From a virus, in the IMG/VR virus record IMGVR_UViG_3300029922_000015, positions 62,001-126,000 of that record: a DNA stretch of 64,000 nucleotides. One strand, given 5' to 3'. How positions within the stretch are numbered: the stretch's first letter is position 1; every line of letters starts with the position of its first letter. The notes under the pieces were generated by a model that saw only the letters and a list, made by a program, of their open reading frames with translations, ran no database searches and was not told the origin of the DNA. Positions 62,135 through 64,000 of this stretch are shown here, piece after piece. Made by a program: the position numbers and the translations under genes.

Positions 62135-62163
62135 TTGACACGACATAAATCGTATGCGATGAT
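62135..62163 (+). promoter_or_regulatory. Promoter
   Basis: TTGACA, 17-bp spacer with CATAAATCG, GATGAT; reads into a two-codon minigene and a gene-free stretch (62170-62410). Confidence 0.65.
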
Positions 62164-62197
62164 GTTATCCACACGCTAGACAAAAGGAGAATCCATC

Positions 62198-62206
62198 ATG
62201 AAGTAA
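62198..62206 (+). other. Two-codon minigene ATG AAG TAA
   Basis: An AAGGAG site stands 8 bases before the ATG, and the frame closes after one more codon. About 240 bp around it hold no longer gene. Confidence 0.4.
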
Positions 62207-62361
62207 ACTAACATCATTATAAGCAACGGTTAAGAGATTATGAGATTGTAGGCAGTAACTTAAAGAACTAGATAAGGATACAATGAAGCCTCCGTAGCTA
62301 TAAAACAAATTTAAGATTAAAGATAGAGTATAATGAAAAGTTAGTTGGTTAGTTGTTGAGA

Positions 62362-62405
62362 CGCGCTGTTGGAATTCCGAGCCAATGGCGCGTCTCTTGT
62401 TAAAG
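62362..62405 (+). terminator. Perfect hairpin, probable terminator
   Basis: GAGACGCGC pairs with GCGCGTCTC with an inner TTGG/CCAA pair; T-rich bases follow. Confidence 0.6.
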
Positions 62406-62411
62406 AAATTT

Positions 62412-62603
62412 ATGGATAGTGTTTATCAAATTTTAGACGTGGAATTTAATCGCAAGAATGGATTTCGCAAGGGGATAGGCCAATATTTTCGAGTCGCGCC
62501 TCAATATGCTCACGTTCTAGTGGTTCAAGCGCAATCGGCGCACGGTCGCATCTATAATGATTGGGCCGAATTTAAGGCGGATAACGAAAGTAGTTTTAAT
62601 TAA
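62412..62603 (+). CDS. Hypothetical protein
   Basis: 63 aa from ATG 62412 (MDSVYQILDVEFNRKNG). Upstream start lies in the hairpin and is rejected. Confidence 0.6.
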   Translation: MDSVYQILDVEFNRKNGFRKGIGQYFRVAPQYAHVLVVQAQSAHGRIYNDWAEFKADNESSFN

Positions 62604-62609
62604 AATTTT

Positions 62610-62678
62610 ATGCCCAAAACTTCGCTGTCCCTAATTAAAAGGATTGGCGAGTTTCGGGCTCTCTTTAGAAAACAATAA
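62610..62678 (+). CDS. Very small basic peptide
   Basis: 22 aa (MPKTSLSLIKRIGEFRALFR). Supported by TAATG overlap with the next gene. Confidence 0.42.
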   Translation: MPKTSLSLIKRIGEFRALFRKQ

Positions 62679-62860
62679 TGAATAATCCAAACCCTCAATA
62701 TTATGTGGCTGTTGCTCAAGCGGATATCGGATTTACGTTGAAGATCATTGTAAATCTAACAACGAGAACTGCGAGGATTTTTTCTTTAGAACAAGCTGTC
62801 AAAGAATGTCGGGCGCAACAACGGTCGGGCGTTGTCGCAACTTATCTTCCGGTTGTATAA
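62678..62860 (+). CDS. Hypothetical protein
   Basis: 60 aa (YYVAVAQADIGFTLKIIVNL). Function unknown. Confidence 0.6.
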   Translation: MNNPNPQYYVAVAQADIGFTLKIIVNLTTRTARIFSLEQAVKECRAQQRSGVVATYLPVV

Positions 62861-62861
62861 T

Positions 62862-63041
62862 ATGAATGATCTTGCTAAATCATTAGAGAAGCTAATCAAG
62901 ATGATAGGCGAAAAGACTTGGGTTGATGGATATGAACTTAGATCGGGAATTCACGGAGATGAAGTTTGGGCTAATAAACAAGAAGCCAGCGATTTCTTTG
63001 AAGCCGAAAAGAATTTAAAAGATTATCTTGACAATCAATAG
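62862..63041 (+). CDS. Hypothetical protein
   Basis: 59 aa from ATG 62862, charged. Its end contains the next -35 box. Confidence 0.6.
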   Translation: MNDLAKSLEKLIKMIGEKTWVDGYELRSGIHGDEVWANKQEASDFFEAEKNLKDYLDNQ

Positions 63042-63056
63042 ATCGTATATTATTAT
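63028..63056 (+). promoter_or_regulatory. Promoter fused to a start codon
   Basis: TTGACA, 17-bp spacer with AATAGATCG, TATTAT, 6 bases, ATG at 63063. Confidence 0.85.
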
Positions 63057-63062
63057 AACGAT

Positions 63063-63386
63063 ATGGAAAATGCTTCCCTTCTTAATGCCAGCGATAAGAG
63101 ATGGCTTCCGTCTTTTCAAGAAACGGCTGAGCGTTTGGGCGTCGAATATCAAATCTCAATCGAGCCTTACGAGGATAATTATAATCTAACTATTCGTTTT
63201 GAGTTGAATGGTATGAAGCACACAGAAGTTAATTTCAAGCAGGCTACCGAAGAACTGGAAGATTGGGCCGATGGATATCATTCGCGTAAGATTGAAGCAG
63301 AAGCCTATCGGCGAGATGAGCTAGAAGCGTTTGGCGATATGGCAAGCGAATTCGCTGAGCCCGAACCAGAACATCCCGAATTTTAA
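63063..63386 (+). CDS. Hypothetical acidic protein
   Basis: 107 aa, alpha/beta, very acidic end (EFAEPEPEHPEF). Leaderless. Confidence 0.65.
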   Translation: MENASLLNASDKRWLPSFQETAERLGVEYQISIEPYEDNYNLTIRFELNGMKHTEVNFKQATEELEDWADGYHSRKIEAEAYRRDELEAFGDMASEFAEPEPEHPEF

Positions 63387-63389
63387 TTT

Positions 63390-63521
63390 ATGAGCTTAAA
63401 AAGAGACATAAAAAAAGTTTATCGCAAGGTAAAACGCGCAATAAAAAAGGTAGATAATCAAAACTCTTTGGAGTTTGCTTTGCTGAAACTTCAATTGCGT
63501 AATTTGGAAAGGATGATGTAA
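63390..63521 (+). CDS. Small basic helical protein
   Basis: 43 aa (MSLKRDIKKVYRKVKRAIKK). TAATG overlap with next gene. Confidence 0.52.
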   Translation: MSLKRDIKKVYRKVKRAIKKVDNQNSLEFALLKLQLRNLERMM

Positions 63522-63691
63522 TGCGAAACATTCCCCGATTTGTTTGTAGTTTGCTTAATCACGATTATATACGGATAGACTACAATTCTAAACATCATCG
63601 TCATATCGAGCTTTGTAAATGTTGCGGCGATAGGCGCATCTCCATGAATTTCAGCGAGTTAATTAAAATGGATTTGACGCCAAAGAATTAG
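63521..63691 (+). CDS. Small zinc-binding-like protein
   Basis: 56 aa with HHRHIELCKCCGDRR, possible metal site. Function unknown. Confidence 0.58.
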   Translation: MRNIPRFVCSLLNHDYIRIDYNSKHHRHIELCKCCGDRRISMNFSELIKMDLTPKN

Positions 63692-63692
63692 C

Positions 63693-63721
63693 TTGACATC
63701 TTCTTAATTTAAGGTTATTCT
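63693..63721 (+). promoter_or_regulatory. Promoter
   Basis: TTGACA, 17-bp spacer, TATTCT, 9 bases, ATG at 63731. Confidence 0.78.
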
Positions 63722-63730
63722 AATTTTAAC

Positions 63731-63916
63731 ATGAATCTTATTGTTTGGCTTTGTCTGTTTCCGATTTGTTGGTCGCTTTGTAATTTTATTGACGCTCTTC
63801 GTTATACAATTATAGGCGTCGAAGTGGATAATAAAAGCACCTATGCTATAGCGGTCGGAATTGACGTGTTGATTTTTTTCGTAATTTATTTCACTGTGGC
63901 TTTTCATCTAGCATGA
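63731..63916 (+). CDS. Small two-span membrane protein
   Basis: 61 aa, spans near 2-18 and 41-58. ATGA overlap with the next gene. Confidence 0.63.
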   Translation: MNLIVWLCLFPICWSLCNFIDALRYTIIGVEVDNKSTYAIAVGIDVLIFFVIYFTVAFHLA

Positions 63917-64000
63917 AACAATTTCTAGTCATTCAAAACAAGGAAAAGTATCCTTGGCTCAAGGGACATAAATCGCCGCCGGACGAATACCAAACGCCTT
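63913..64000 (+). CDS. N-terminus of a hypothetical protein, cut by the window edge
   Basis: 29 codons visible (MKQFLVIQNKEKYPWLKGHK...). ATGA overlap supports the start. Confidence 0.55.
   Translation, partial: MKQFLVIQNKEKYPWLKGHKSPPDEYQTP

Overview
The window looks like part of a large tailed-phage (jumbo-type) genome. It is AT-rich, densely packed with very small genes, and carries at least nine intact or broken homing-endonuclease genes. It also has a near-complete tRNA set, a tmRNA, a phage sigma factor, a fibre-like protein with a glycosidase domain and many phage-type small proteins. No ribosomal, metabolic or chromosomal housekeeping genes are seen. The host cannot be named; promoters are classic TTGACA/TATAAT with exactly 17-bp spacers.

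Layout. 1-29.7 kb is transcribed leftwards. 0-3.4 kb: small genes, a GGQ (release-factor-like) protein, a GNAT and an HNH nuclease. 3.4-19.5 kb: about 38 tRNA genes for all 20 amino acids, interleaved with a tmRNA (6.7-7.1 kb), a macro-domain gene, HNH and PD-(D/E)XK-like homing nucleases, a glycosyltransferase, a coiled-coil/GH16 protein, small membrane proteins and structured non-coding segments. 19.5-29.7 kb: a leader/attenuator-like region, a cyclic-phosphate-type receiver-domain protein, a second glycosyltransferase, a sigma factor, a dNTP diphosphohydrolase-like protein, a vWA protein and an AT-hook-like protein. A divergent promoter region lies at 29.7-30.1 kb.

30.1-64 kb is transcribed rightwards apart from a GIY-YIG nuclease (47.1-47.8 kb) and a papain-like protease with a nuclease remnant (54.8-55.7 kb). 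It holds about 85 small genes. Seven are divergent paralogues of an Amidoligase_2-type COOH-NH2 ligase. Two of these sit in a repeated three-gene cassette with a class II glutamine amidotransferase. Several tandem families of unknown small proteins are also present.

How it may work together (inference). The leftward arm looks like a translation-support module: tRNAs, a tmRNA, a GGQ rescue protein and RNA-end/ADP-ribose enzymes. The rightward arm looks like an early accessory region. Many of its genes have a private promoter whose -10 box is followed by exactly six bases and then the start codon, so the mRNAs should be leaderless. Homing nucleases share a different start-linked element, TGTAAT-N7-ATG.
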